Shown piece by piece: positions 1 through 9,434 of a stretch of 64,000 nucleotides of DNA. Position 1 is the first letter of the stretch. Each line of letters begins with the position of its first letter. This DNA is from Quisquiliibacterium transsilvanicum (GTDB lineage Bacteria > Pseudomonadota > Gammaproteobacteria > Burkholderiales > Burkholderiaceae_E), in contig NZ_JACHGB010000009.1 in assembly GCF_014202215.1 (NCBI RefSeq), positions 43,912-107,911 of the forward strand, in the 5' to 3' direction. The notes below the pieces were generated by a model, which had not been told where the DNA came from, searched no databases, and saw only the letters and a program-made list of their open reading frames with translations. The translations under genes were made by a program, and so were the position numbers.

Positions 1-1154
1 ACTGGGGCCGCTCGATCACCTACCGGCGCAACCCCGGCTACTGGGGCGAGGGGCTGGCGGTGCGCCGAGGCAGCTTCAACTTCGAGCGTGTCACCTGGAA
101 GTACTTCAAGGACGAGACCGCGCGGCTCGAGGGCTTCAAGGCGGGCGAGTTCGACTGGGTGGCCGAGAACTCCGCGCGCAACTGGGCGCGCGGCCACACC
201 GGGCGCCGCTACGCGTCCGGGGAGATCGTGAAGCGCGAGTTCCCGCACTCCAATGCCGCGGGAATGCAGGGCTTCGCGCTGAACACGCGGCGCGCGCTGT
301 TCGCCGACGTGCGGGTGCGCCGCGCGCTCGCGCTGGCGATGGACTTCGAGTGGATGAACCGGCAGATCTTCTACGGTCAGTACGTGCGCAGCCCCAGTTA
401 CTTCACCAACAGCGAGATGCAGGCGGACGGGATGCCGGGGCCGGACGAGCTGGCGGTGCTCGAGGCGCTGCGCGACAGGCTCTCGCCCGAGGTGTTCGGC
501 GCGGCGCCAGTGCCGCCGGTGACGACCCCGCCGTCCAGCCTGCGCGAAAACCTTCGCCAGGCGCTGGGGCTGCTGGCCGAGGCCGGCTGGAAGGTGGCCG
601 ACGACGGCCGGCTGCGCAACGCGGCCGGCGCGCCGTTCGAGTTCGAGATCCTCTCGTACTCGCGCGCGCTGGAGCGGGTGGCGGTGCCCTGGGCGCGCAA
701 CCTGGAGAAGCTCGGCATCGCCGCGCGGCTGCGCACCACCGACCCCGCGCTCTACCAGAAGCGCGCCGACGAGTTCGACTTCGACGTGATGGTCGGTCTG
801 CTGCCGGCCAGCCAGACGCCTGGCAACGAGCTGGTCGAGCGCTTCACCAGCGCCGCAGCGAAGGAGCGCGGCTCCGACAACGTCACCGGGGTGAGCGACC
901 CCGCGGTGGACGCGCTGGTGCAACGCCTGCTTGCCAGCCGCAGCCGCGCGGAGCTGGTTGCGGTGGCACGCGCGCTCGACCGGGTGCTGCGCCACGGCTG
1001 GTACATGGTGCCGCACTTCCACGCGCCGACCCATCGCGTCGCCTACCGCAAGCACCTGGCCCATCCGGAGCGCCTGCCGCGCTACTACGGCGCCGAGAGC
1101 TGGCTGCTCAAGACCTGGTGGGTGCGCCCCGGCGCGTCGGCCAACGGCCACTGA
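1..1154 (+). CDS. Peptide ABC transporter substrate-binding protein, YejA-like (5' end missing)
   Basis: This is the C-terminal 383 residues of a family 5 extracellular solute-binding protein; the reading frame is open from base 3, so the start lies outside the window. Visible family features are the segment around NPGYWGE near the left edge, FKAGEFDW, the ALAMDFEWMN stretch and a long C-terminal lobe ending near TWWVRPG. Such proteins capture oligopeptides in the periplasm and hand them to an ABC permease. The next three genes encode two permeases and a fused double ATPase in YejABEF order, so this is most likely the YejA-type binding protein. Specificity (oligopeptides, microcin-C-like peptides) is inferred from the family only. 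Confidence 0.85.
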   Translation, partial: WGRSITYRRNPGYWGEGLAVRRGSFNFERVTWKYFKDETARLEGFKAGEFDWVAENSARNWARGHTGRRYASGEIVKREFPHSNAAGMQGFALNTRRALFADVRVRRALALAMDFEWMNRQIFYGQYVRSPSYFTNSEMQADGMPGPDELAVLEALRDRLSPEVFGAAPVPPVTTPPSSLRENLRQALGLLAEAGWKVADDGRLRNAAGAPFEFEILSYSRALERVAVPWARNLEKLGIAARLRTTDPALYQKRADEFDFDVMVGLLPASQTPGNELVERFTSAAAKERGSDNVTGVSDPAVDALVQRLLASRSRAELVAVARALDRVLRHGWYMVPHFHAPTHRVAYRKHLAHPERLPRYYGAESWLLKTWWVRPGASANGH

Positions 1155-1167
1155 AGAAGGGACTGCC

Positions 1168-2211
1168 GTGGCCGCCTACATCCTGAAGCGCCTGCTGCTG
1201 ATGGTGCCCACCCTGGTGGGCATCCTGCTGGTGAGCTTCGTGGTGATCCAGTTCGTGCCCGGCGGACCCGTCGAGCAGCTGGTGCAGGAGCTGCGCGGGC
1301 GCGGCGCCGGCGGCGAAGTGGCCGCCACCTCCAACGTCTATCGCGGCTCGCAGGGCGTGGACCCCGAGCGGCTGGCGGAGATCCGCGCGCTCTACGGCTT
1401 CGACCGCCCGGCGCACGAGCGCTTCCTGGACATGCTCTGGCGCTACCTGCGCTTCGACCTGGGCACCAGCTACTTCCACCACAAGGGCGTCTGGGAGCTG
1501 ATCGTCGAGAAGCTGCCGGTGTCGATGAGCCTGGGGCTGTGGAGCTTCCTGATCACTTACGCGGTGTCGATTCCGCTTGGCATCGCCAAGGCGGTGCGCA
1601 ACGGCTCGCGCTTCGACCTGGTCACCAGCACTGCCATCCTGGTCGGCTACGCCATCCCCGGTTTCGTGCTGGGCGTGGCGCTGCTGGTGCTGTTCGGCGG
1701 CGGCTCCTTCCTGCAAGTCTTCCCGCTGCGCGGGCTCACTTCCGACAATTTCGCCGAGCTGTCGCTGATGGGCCAGGTGCTCGACTACTTCTGGCACCTG
1801 GCGATGCCGCTGGCCTGCCTGGTCGTGGGCAGCTTCGCGGTGACCACCATGCTCACCAAGAACGTCTTCCTCGAGGAGATCCGCAAGCAGTACGTGCTGG
1901 TGGCGCGCGCCAAGGGGCTGCCCGAGCGCCGCGTGTTCTACCGTCATGTATTCCGCAACGCGCTGATCCCGCTGGTGACCGCATTCCCGGCCGCCTTCGT
2001 CGGCGCCTTCTTTGCCGGCTCGCTGCTGATCGAAACCATCTTCTCGCTCGACGGGCTGGGGCTGCTGTCCTACGAGGCGGTGATCCGCCGCGACTACCCG
2101 GTGGTGCTGGGCGCGCTCTACGTGTTCTCGCTGATCGGGCTGGTCACCAAGCTGGTCACCGACCTCTGCTACACCTGGGTCGATCCCAGGGTGAAGTTCG
2201 ACGCGGCATGA
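1168..2211 (+). CDS. yejB: Peptide ABC transporter permease, YejB-like
   Basis: A 347-residue inner-membrane permease of the binding-protein-dependent transport family. The GTG start at 1168 is preceded by an AAGAAGGGA ribosome-binding site, and the first residues (AAYILKRLLLMVPTLVGILLVSFVVIQ) form the typical first membrane helix; a much longer upstream extension in the same frame overlaps the previous gene and was rejected. A large periplasmic segment follows, then five membrane helices and the cytoplasmic EAA-type loop near YVLVARAKGLPERRV that contacts the ATPase. Length matches the YejB family. It overlaps yejE by an ATGA and sits between the binding protein and the second permease. Confidence 0.9.
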   Translation: MAAYILKRLLLMVPTLVGILLVSFVVIQFVPGGPVEQLVQELRGRGAGGEVAATSNVYRGSQGVDPERLAEIRALYGFDRPAHERFLDMLWRYLRFDLGTSYFHHKGVWELIVEKLPVSMSLGLWSFLITYAVSIPLGIAKAVRNGSRFDLVTSTAILVGYAIPGFVLGVALLVLFGGGSFLQVFPLRGLTSDNFAELSLMGQVLDYFWHLAMPLACLVVGSFAVTTMLTKNVFLEEIRKQYVLVARAKGLPERRVFYRHVFRNALIPLVTAFPAAFVGAFFAGSLLIETIFSLDGLGLLSYEAVIRRDYPVVLGALYVFSLIGLVTKLVTDLCYTWVDPRVKFDAA

Positions 2212-3239
2212 GCGCACCGGTGTCACTGTCGCCGTCGCGGCGCGCGTGGCTGCGCTTCCGTGCCAACCGCCGGGGGCTGGTCAGCCTGTGGGTTTTCCTG
2301 GCGCTGTTCGTCGCCAGCCTGGGCGCGGAGCTGCTTTCGAACGACCGGCCGATCGTGGTGAGCTACGAAGGCAGCCTCTACTGGCCGCTGGCGCGCACCT
2401 ACCCGGAGACCGCCTTCGGCGGCGATTTCCGCACGCCCGCCGACTACCTCGACCCCTTCATTCGCCAGCGCATCACCAGCGGCGGAAACTGGGCGCTGTA
2501 TCCGCCAAATAACTACAGCTTCGACACCATCAACTACTTCGCGCCCAGCCCGGACCCTGCGCCGCCCTCGTCAGCCAACCTGCTCGGCACCGACGACCGG
2601 GGCCGCGACGTACTGGCGCGCCTGCTCTACGGCTTCCGCCTGTCGGTGCTGTTCGCGCTGGGGCTCACCGCGGTGGGCACCGCGATCGGTATCCTGGCCG
2701 GGGCGGTGCAGGGCTATTTCGGCGGCCGCACCGACCTCGCGCTGCAGCGGCTGATCGAAGTCTGGGGCTCGATCCCGGAGCTTTACCTGCTGCTGATCCT
2801 GGCGTCGATCTTCGAGCCCAGCATCTGGATCCTGCTGGCCATCCTCTCGGCCTTCGGCTGGATGGGGCTGTCCGACTACGTGCGCGCGGAGTTCCTGCGC
2901 AACCGCGGGCTGGAGTACGTGACCGCGGCGCGCGCGCTGGGCCTGCCGGACCGCACCATCATCCGCCGCCACGTGCTGCCGAACTCGCTCACGCCGGTGA
3001 TCGCGTTCCTGCCCTTCAGGATGAGCGCGGCAATCGTCGCGCTCACCAGCCTGGACTTCCTCGGCCTGGGCGTGCCGCCGTCCACGCCCAGCCTGGGCGA
3101 ACTGCTGTCGCAGGGCAAGGCCAACCTGGACGCCTGGTGGATCTCGCTGCCCACCTTCGCGGTGCTGGTCGGCACGCTGATGCTGCTGATCTTCATCGGC
3201 GAAGCGCTGCGCGACGCCCTGGACACGAGGAAGGGATGA
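2208..3239 (+). CDS. yejE: Peptide ABC transporter permease, YejE-like
   Basis: A 343-residue permease, second membrane subunit of the importer. The ATG at 2208 overlaps the yejB stop (ATGA). The N-terminal helix is followed by a long periplasmic insertion with FGGDFRTPADYLDPFI and PPNNYSFDTINYF, typical of YejE, then LLGTDDRGRDVLARLLYGFRLS, a family hallmark. The EAA loop is near YVTAARALGLPDRTI. The C-terminal part holds four more hydrophobic helices. It ends in an ATGA overlap with the ATPase gene, so the three subunits are probably translationally coupled. Confidence 0.9.
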   Translation: MSAPVSLSPSRRAWLRFRANRRGLVSLWVFLALFVASLGAELLSNDRPIVVSYEGSLYWPLARTYPETAFGGDFRTPADYLDPFIRQRITSGGNWALYPPNNYSFDTINYFAPSPDPAPPSSANLLGTDDRGRDVLARLLYGFRLSVLFALGLTAVGTAIGILAGAVQGYFGGRTDLALQRLIEVWGSIPELYLLLILASIFEPSIWILLAILSAFGWMGLSDYVRAEFLRNRGLEYVTAARALGLPDRTIIRRHVLPNSLTPVIAFLPFRMSAAIVALTSLDFLGLGVPPSTPSLGELLSQGKANLDAWWISLPTFAVLVGTLMLLIFIGEALRDALDTRKG

Positions 3240-4870
3240 GCGCAACGACGCCGGACGCAAGAAGCGCGGACGCAGCATCAGGGGCGGCGGCGCCGCTGCT
3301 GTCGGTCGAGAACCTGCGCGTCGACTTCGCCACTGCGGGCGTCAGCGCGCGCGTCGTCGAGGACATGAGCTTCTCGATCGCGCCGGGCGAGCGCTTCGCG
3401 CTGGTCGGGGAGTCCGGCTCGGGCAAGACGGTCACCGCCTACTCGCTGCTGCGCCTGCATTCGGATGCGCGCTACGGCGGGCGGATCCTGTTCGACGGGC
3501 GCGACCTGCTGTCGCTGTCCGAGCGCGAGATGCGCGGCGTGCGCGGCCGCGACATCGCGATGGTGTTCCAGGAGCCGATGAGCGCGCTCAATCCGCTCTA
3601 TTCGATCGGCGATCAGATCTGCGAGACCATCGAGCTCCACGAAGGACTGCCCCGCGCGCAGGCCGCAGAGCGCGCGCTGCGCCTGCTGGAACGGGTGCGC
3701 ATCGCCGAGCCCCGCCGGCGCTTCGCGAGCCTGCCGCACCAGCTCTCCGGCGGCCAGCGGCAGCGGGCGATGATCGCGATGGCGCTGGCCTGCCATCCAC
3801 GCCTGCTGGTTGCGGACGAGCCGACCACTGCGCTGGACGTCACCCTGCAGCGCCAGATCGTCGAGCTGCTCGCCGAACTGCAGCGCGAGATGGGAATGGC
3901 GGTGCTGCTGATCACCCACGACCTGCCGCTGGTGCGCTCCTTCGCCGACCGGGTTGCGGTGATGCAGTCCGGTCGACTGGTGGAAACCGGACCTGCCCGC
4001 GAGGTGTTCGATGCGCCGCGCCACCCCTACACCCGCAGGCTGGTCGACAGCCGGCCGCGTCGGGACCTGGCGCCGGTGCCGGAGTCGGCGCCCGTGCTGC
4101 TGCGCGCAAGCGGCCTGGGCTGCCGCTTCGAGTCGCGCACCGGCTGGTTCTCGCGCCACATTTTCGAGGCGGTGCAGGGAGTGGGACTGCAGCTGGCGCG
4201 CGGCGAGACGCTGGGCATCGTCGGCGAGTCCGGGTCCGGCAAGACCACGCTGGGGATGGCGCTGCTGCGGCTGTCTCAGGCCCGCACCACGGGCGCGATC
4301 GAACTGGGCGGCGTGCGGATCGACACGATGGACCGGCGCCGGCTGCGGCCGCTGCGCCGGCGCATGCAGGTGGTCTTCCAGGACCCCTACAACGCGCTGT
4401 CGCCGCGCCTGACCGTCGAGGAGATCGTCGGCGAGGGGCTCGCGCTGCATCGCCCCGAGCTGGACGCGGCGCGCCTGCGCGAGGCGGTGGTGCGGGTGCT
4501 CGAGGAGGTGGGGCTGACGGCCGAGATGCTGAACCGCTATCCGCACGAGTTCTCCGGCGGGCAGCGCCAGCGCATCGCGATCGCCCGGGCGGTGGTGCTG
4601 CAGCCCGAACTGCTGCTGCTCGACGAGCCCACCTCGTCGCTGGACGTGTCGGTGCAGCGCCAGGTGCTGGAGCTGCTCTCCGGGCTGCAGCGCATTCATG
4701 GCATGAGCTATCTCTTCATCACCCACGACCTGCAGGTGGTGCGCGCGATGGCGCACCGCGTGATGGTGATGAAGGACGGCAGGGTGGTGGAGGCAGGAGA
4801 GACCGAGTCCGTGTTCGCTTCGCCCGTCCATCCCTACACCCGGGAGCTGCTCGCCGCCGTGCCGGATTGA
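3236..4870 (+). CDS. yejF: Fused double ATP-binding subunit of peptide ABC transporter, YejF-like
   Basis: A 544-residue protein with two complete ABC ATPase domains in tandem, which power the importer from the cytoplasmic side. Domain 1 (about residues 20-255) has Walker A GESGSGKT, signature LSGGQRQR and Walker B LLVADEPTTALD. Domain 2 (about 285-540) repeats them as GESGSGKT, FSGGQRQR and LLLLDEPTSSLD. Each domain ends with the HPYTR motif of oligopeptide/dipeptide ATPases. Fusion of both ATPases in one chain is the normal YejF arrangement. The ATG overlaps the yejE stop. No further transporter gene follows. Confidence 0.92.
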   Translation: MSATTPDARSADAASGAAAPLLSVENLRVDFATAGVSARVVEDMSFSIAPGERFALVGESGSGKTVTAYSLLRLHSDARYGGRILFDGRDLLSLSEREMRGVRGRDIAMVFQEPMSALNPLYSIGDQICETIELHEGLPRAQAAERALRLLERVRIAEPRRRFASLPHQLSGGQRQRAMIAMALACHPRLLVADEPTTALDVTLQRQIVELLAELQREMGMAVLLITHDLPLVRSFADRVAVMQSGRLVETGPAREVFDAPRHPYTRRLVDSRPRRDLAPVPESAPVLLRASGLGCRFESRTGWFSRHIFEAVQGVGLQLARGETLGIVGESGSGKTTLGMALLRLSQARTTGAIELGGVRIDTMDRRRLRPLRRRMQVVFQDPYNALSPRLTVEEIVGEGLALHRPELDAARLREAVVRVLEEVGLTAEMLNRYPHEFSGGQRQRIAIARAVVLQPELLLLDEPTSSLDVSVQRQVLELLSGLQRIHGMSYLFITHDLQVVRAMAHRVMVMKDGRVVEAGETESVFASPVHPYTRELLAAVPD

Positions 4871-4997
4871 GGTCGCCGGATGCAAGTCGGCCGCCCCGGG
4901 TGCGACGACCCATCAGCGCCCCGGGCGATCCCCGCCGGCGTTTCGCGGATAATCCGTGCTTGCCTGCGGGCGCACCAACGGTATCGGACGCATCTCC

Positions 4998-7493
4998 TTG
5001 AATCCCCTGAGCTTTTCCTGGCGGCTCACGCGGCGCGACTGGCGCGCCGGCGAGCTGCGCCTGTTGCTGGCGGCGCTGGTGGTGGCAGTCGCATCGATCG
5101 CCAGCGTCGGTTTCTTCGTCGACCGCATGCGCCAGGCGCTCTCGCTGGAGGCGCGCCAGCTGCTGGGCGCCGACCTGGTGATCGGCTCCGATCGCGCGCT
5201 GCCCAAGGAGTGGATCGACGAGGTGGGCCGATTGGGGCTGGCCAGCGCGCTGACGGTCAGCTTCCCAAGCATGGTGGTGGGCGAGCAGGGCCCGCCGCAG
5301 CTGGCATCGGTCAAGGCGGTGTCGGAGGGCTATCCGCTGCGCGGGGCGGTGCGGGTGGCGAGCGCGCCCGGCGCGCCCGACGAGGCCGCTGGCGGGATCC
5401 CCGCGCCCGGCACGCTCTGGGTCGATCCACAGCTGCTGCAGGCGCTCGGCGCGCCGCCGGGCGCGGCGCTGGAGCTTGGCGACGCGCGCTTCCAGGCCGC
5501 GCAGGTGATCACGCTGGAGCCGGATCGCGGGGCCAATTTCGTCAACTTCGCGCCGCGCGCAATCCTGCGCCTCGACGAGCTCGAGGCCACCGGGCTGGTG
5601 CAGCCGGCCAGCCGGGTGACCTGGCGGCTGCTGGTCGCCGGCGAGCCCGCCGCGCTGTCCCGCTTCGAGGCCTGGGTGCAGCCGCGCCTCGGGCGCAATG
5701 CCCGCGTGGAGACCCTCGAGAGCGGGCGCCCGGAACTGCGCAACACCCTGGAACGCGCCGAGCGCTTCCTGGCGCTGGTGGCGCTGATGTCGGCGCTGAT
5801 CGCCGCAGTGGCCATCGGGCTCGCCTCGCGGCGCTTCGCCGAGCGCCACCTGGATGGCTGCGCGGTGATGCGCGCCATGGGCATCCGCCAGTCCAGGCTG
5901 TCGGCGGTGCTGGCCCTGGAGCTGTTCTGGATCGGCCTGGCCGGCGGCCTGGTCGGAGCCTTGCTCGGCTGGCTGGTGCACTTCGGCCTGGTCAGCGCCA
6001 TCTCGCCGCTGATCGGAATGCCGCTGCCGATGCCGGGTCCCTGGCCCGCGCTGCAGGCGCTGGCCGCCGGGCTGGTGCTGCTGCTGGGCTGCGGCGCCTG
6101 GCCCTTCCTGCGCCTGGCCGGCGTGCCGCCGCTGCGGGTGCTGCGGCGCGACCTCGGCAGTGCCGGCGCGTCTCCGTGGGTCGCGCTGCTGCTGGCGCTC
6201 GCGGCCTTCGCGGGCCTGCTGCTGTGGTTCGCGGGCGACCGCAAGCTGGCCGCCGTGGCGCTGGGCGGATTCGTGGTCGGCGGCGCGGTCTTTTCGGTGC
6301 TTGTTTGGCTGGCGATGCGGCTGATCGCGCCGCTGCGCGGTACCGCGCTGGTGCGGCGGCGGCCGGCGCTGCGCCTGGCGCTGGCCTCGTGGTCGCGCCG
6401 CCAGGGCGCCTCGGTGGTGCAGACCGTGGCGCTCGCGGTGGGCCTGATGGCGCTGATGCTGCTCACCGTCACGCGCACCGACCTGATCGACAGCTGGCGG
6501 CGCGCCAGTCCGCCAGACGCGCCGAACCGTTTCGTGATCAACATCCAGCCCGACCAGCGCGATGCGGTGATCCGCAGCCTGGCGCAGGCCGGCATCCGCG
6601 ACGTCGAGCTGCTGCCGATGATCCGCGGCCGGCTGGTGGAGATCAACGGGCGGCCGGTGCGCCCGGAGGACTTCGACGGCGACCGCGCCCAGCGCATGCT
6701 TGACCGCGAGTTCAACCTTTCCCAGTCGGCGCAGGCGCCGGCGCACAACCGCATCGTCGAGGGCAAGTGGTTCGCGCCGGAGGGGCTCGAGGTCTCGGTG
6801 GAATCCGGCATCCTGGCCACGCTCGGACTGAAGCTGGGCGATGAGCTCACCTTCGACATCGCCGGCGAGAAAGTGGCGGTGCGTGCCACCAGCGTGCGCA
6901 AGGTCCAGTGGGATTCGATGCGGGTCAACTTCTTCATGATCCTCTCACCACGTGCGTTGCGCGACGCGCCGCAGACCCTGATCACCGCCTTCCACCAGCC
7001 CGTGGATGCGCCGCGCGTCGAGGCCGCGCTGGTGCGCGAGCACCCCAATCTGACGATTTTCGATACCGGGGCGCTGCTGAACCAGGTGCAGAAGATGCTG
7101 GAGCAGGTGGTGCTGGCGGTGCAGTTCCTGTTCCTGCTGACGCTGGCGGCTGGCGTCGTGGTGCTGCACACCGCGCTGGCCAGTTCGCGCGACGAGCGGG
7201 TGCGCGAGGCGGGGCTGATGCGCGCGCTGGGCGCCTCGCGCGCGCAGCTCTCGCAGGCCCAGCTCTGGGAGCTGGGCCTGTCGGGCGCGCTGGCCGGCCT
7301 GCTCGCCTCCGGCGGCGCGATCGCCATCGGCTGGGTGCTGGCGCAGCAGGTGTTCCAGTTCGAGTTCGCGGTGCGCTGGTCCAGCCTGGTCTGGGGCACG
7401 GCGGCCGGCGCCGTGCTGGCGATGCTCGCCGGCTGGCTGAGCCTGCGCGGCGTGCTGCGCGCGCCGCCGCTCGACACGCTGAGGGCCTCGTGA
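4998..7493 (+). CDS. FtsX-like ABC transporter permease, YbbP family
   Basis: An 831-residue permease with the YbbP layout: one N-terminal membrane helix (about residues 18-40), a periplasmic domain, a first FtsX domain (about 250-375), a helical stretch, a second periplasmic domain, and a C-terminal FtsX domain (about 700-825). A TTG start at 4998 is chosen because LNPLSFSWRLTRRDWRAG then matches the usual short cytoplasmic N-terminus; an in-frame GTG at 4956 would add 14 residues. Family members pair with a YbbA-type ATPase in lipid or lipoprotein-related export, but no such ATPase gene is present here. The stop overlaps the globin start by GTGA. Confidence 0.82.
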   Translation: MNPLSFSWRLTRRDWRAGELRLLLAALVVAVASIASVGFFVDRMRQALSLEARQLLGADLVIGSDRALPKEWIDEVGRLGLASALTVSFPSMVVGEQGPPQLASVKAVSEGYPLRGAVRVASAPGAPDEAAGGIPAPGTLWVDPQLLQALGAPPGAALELGDARFQAAQVITLEPDRGANFVNFAPRAILRLDELEATGLVQPASRVTWRLLVAGEPAALSRFEAWVQPRLGRNARVETLESGRPELRNTLERAERFLALVALMSALIAAVAIGLASRRFAERHLDGCAVMRAMGIRQSRLSAVLALELFWIGLAGGLVGALLGWLVHFGLVSAISPLIGMPLPMPGPWPALQALAAGLVLLLGCGAWPFLRLAGVPPLRVLRRDLGSAGASPWVALLLALAAFAGLLLWFAGDRKLAAVALGGFVVGGAVFSVLVWLAMRLIAPLRGTALVRRRPALRLALASWSRRQGASVVQTVALAVGLMALMLLTVTRTDLIDSWRRASPPDAPNRFVINIQPDQRDAVIRSLAQAGIRDVELLPMIRGRLVEINGRPVRPEDFDGDRAQRMLDREFNLSQSAQAPAHNRIVEGKWFAPEGLEVSVESGILATLGLKLGDELTFDIAGEKVAVRATSVRKVQWDSMRVNFFMILSPRALRDAPQTLITAFHQPVDAPRVEAALVREHPNLTIFDTGALLNQVQKMLEQVVLAVQFLFLLTLAAGVVVLHTALASSRDERVREAGLMRALGASRAQLSQAQLWELGLSGALAGLLASGGAIAIGWVLAQQVFQFEFAVRWSSLVWGTAAGAVLAMLAGWLSLRGVLRAPPLDTLRAS

Positions 7494-7972
7494 GCGCGGC
7501 CGGTGACGGCGGCGAGGGCGCCCGGGGCGGCGAGGGCGCCGGGGCCGGGAGCGGCGATGGCACCCATGTCGTCCAGGGCGTCGACCACCCGCAGGCCACG
7601 CCCTTCGAGCAGCTCGGCGGCGAGCCCGGCGTGCGCGGGCTGGTCGACCGCTTCTACGACCTGATGGACATGGAGCCGGAGTTCGCCGACATCCGCCGCC
7701 TCCATCCGAATGTGCTGGACGGCTCGCGCGACAAGCTCTTCTGGTTCCTGTGCGGCTGGCTGGGCGGTCCCGACCTCTACCAGCAGCGCTTCGGCCATCC
7801 GCGCCTGCGCGCGCGCCACCTGCCGTTCCCCATTGCCAGCCGCGAGCGCGACCAGTGGCTGGTCTGCATGGCGCGGGCGATGGACGACATGGGCGTGGGC
7901 CAGCCGCTGTTCGACCGGCTGCTGGGCTCCTTCCACAACACTGCGGACTGGATGCGCAACCGTGACGGCTGA
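7490..7972 (+). CDS. Group II truncated hemoglobin
   Basis: A 160-residue protein whose residues about 36-160 form a 2-on-2 globin. Expected haem-pocket residues are present: Tyr56 (B10, in RFYDLM), proximal His110 in RLRARHLPF, and Trp123 (G8, in RDQWLVCM), the signature of group II (TrHbO) globins. They bind oxygen or nitric oxide in the cytoplasm; the precise role here is unknown. The first 35 residues are a Gly/Ala/Glu-rich tail that is not part of the fold. The GTG start overlaps the permease stop; an alternative start inside the low-complexity tail is possible. The 3' end overlaps rmuC by 11 bases. Confidence 0.88.
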   Translation: MSAAGDGGEGARGGEGAGAGSGDGTHVVQGVDHPQATPFEQLGGEPGVRGLVDRFYDLMDMEPEFADIRRLHPNVLDGSRDKLFWFLCGWLGGPDLYQQRFGHPRLRARHLPFPIASRERDQWLVCMARAMDDMGVGQPLFDRLLGSFHNTADWMRNRDG

Positions 7973-9341
7973 AGGCACGATCGCGCTGCCGCCCGGGCTG
8001 ATGCTGCTCGGCCTGCTGGTGCTCGCTGCGCTCGCGGTCGGCCTTCTCGTCGTGCTGCTGCTGCGCCGTCCGCCGGATCCCGGTCCGGCGATCGAGGAGC
8101 TCGCCGTACGGCAGGCCGCTGCCACGGAACGGATGGTGCGCAGCTTGCGCGAGGAATTCGCCAGCCAGTCGCGCCAGGATCGCCAGGAACTCACCGGCGC
8201 CCTGAACCGCTTCGGCGGCGCGCTGAACCAGCAGATGGCCTCGATCGCCGGCGTCCAGAACGCGCAGATCGACCGCTTCGCCGGCCAGCTCGACCGCCTC
8301 ACCGAGGCCAACGAGAAGCGCCTGGGCGAGGTCCGCGCCACGCTGGAGGCGCGCCTGCGCGAGCTGCACCTCGACAACGCCAGCCGGCTCGAGGAGATGC
8401 GCCGCACCGTCGACGAGAAGCTGCACGCCACCCTCGAGCAACGGCTCGGCGAGTCCTTCCGGCAGGTGTCGGAGCGGCTGGAGGAGGTGCATCGCGGGCT
8501 GGGCGAGATGCGGACGCTGGCCTCCGACGTCGGCGACCTCAAGCGGGTGCTCACCAACGTCAAGAGCCGCGGGGTCTGGGGCGAGGTGCAGCTGGCGGCG
8601 CTGCTGGAGCAGATGCTGGTTCCCGAGCAGTACGCGGTCAACGTGGCCACGGTGCCGGGTTCGGGCGAGCGCGTGGAGTTCGCGATCCGGCTGCCGGGCA
8701 CTGCCGAAGACGCGCCGGTGTGGCTGCCGATCGACGCCAAGTTCCCGCGCGAGGACTACGAGCGGCTGCTGCAGGCGCACGAGCAGGCGGACGCCCCCGG
8801 CGCCGAGGCCGCGATGCGTCAGCTGGAGCAGCGGCTGCGGGTGGAGGCGAAGAGCATCCGCGACAAGTACCTTTCGCCGCCGCACACCACCGACTTCGCG
8901 CTGATGTTCCTGCCGGTCGAGGGCCTGTACGCCGAGGCGGTGCGCAGGCCCGGGCTGATCGACGATCTGCAGCGGCTGCACCGCGTGGTCATCGCCGGGC
9001 CAACCACGCTGTCGGCCATCCTGTCCAGCCTGCAGATGGGCTTTCGGACGCTCGCGGTGGAGAAGCGCTCCAGCGAGGTCTGGCAGCTGCTGGGCGCGGT
9101 CAAGACCGAATTCGGCAAGTTCGGCGACATGGTGGCCAAGGCGCGCGAGCAGGTCGACAAGGCCTCGCGCACCCTGGGCGCCTACGAGACCCGTTCCCGC
9201 GCGATCGAGCGCAGGTTGCGCGACGTGCAGGCGCTGCCGGAGAGCGCCGCAACCCGTAGCCTGCTGGGCGAAGAGCCGCAAGCAGAGCCGCAAGAGGCAG
9301 TGTCGCAGGAGGACAGCGATTCGACTGAGGAAAATCCTTAG
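7962..9341 (+). CDS. rmuC: DNA recombination protein RmuC
   Basis: A 459-residue protein with an N-terminal membrane helix (about residues 8-30), a long coiled-coil region rich in Glu, Arg and Gln (about 40-200), and a C-terminal RmuC nuclease-like domain. The conserved segments SRGVWGEVQLAALLEQML, WLPIDAKFPREDYERL and DFALMFLPVEGLYAEAV, the last with the acidic core typical of the restriction-endonuclease fold, support the call. RmuC proteins limit recombination at inverted repeats. The GTG start at 7962 lies inside the globin gene; a start at 7999 is possible but would shorten the membrane anchor. Confidence 0.9.
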   Translation: MTAEGTIALPPGLMLLGLLVLAALAVGLLVVLLLRRPPDPGPAIEELAVRQAAATERMVRSLREEFASQSRQDRQELTGALNRFGGALNQQMASIAGVQNAQIDRFAGQLDRLTEANEKRLGEVRATLEARLRELHLDNASRLEEMRRTVDEKLHATLEQRLGESFRQVSERLEEVHRGLGEMRTLASDVGDLKRVLTNVKSRGVWGEVQLAALLEQMLVPEQYAVNVATVPGSGERVEFAIRLPGTAEDAPVWLPIDAKFPREDYERLLQAHEQADAPGAEAAMRQLEQRLRVEAKSIRDKYLSPPHTTDFALMFLPVEGLYAEAVRRPGLIDDLQRLHRVVIAGPTTLSAILSSLQMGFRTLAVEKRSSEVWQLLGAVKTEFGKFGDMVAKAREQVDKASRTLGAYETRSRAIERRLRDVQALPESAATRSLLGEEPQAEPQEAVSQEDSDSTEENP

Positions 9342-9434
9342 TCCGTCGGGGGTCTTCCGCGGATCGGCCGGGTGCGTGTCCGCCGTCGGACGGACGGCGC
9401 GGGCGGCCGGAGGGCGCAGTGTTAAATTTCCCGA

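Noticed and set aside
9342..9434. Inverted GTCCG/CGGAC repeats in the gap before the signalling island, considered as a terminator or operator
   Set aside because: Arms are only five bases, no T-run follows, and such matches are expected by chance in this GC-rich sequence.
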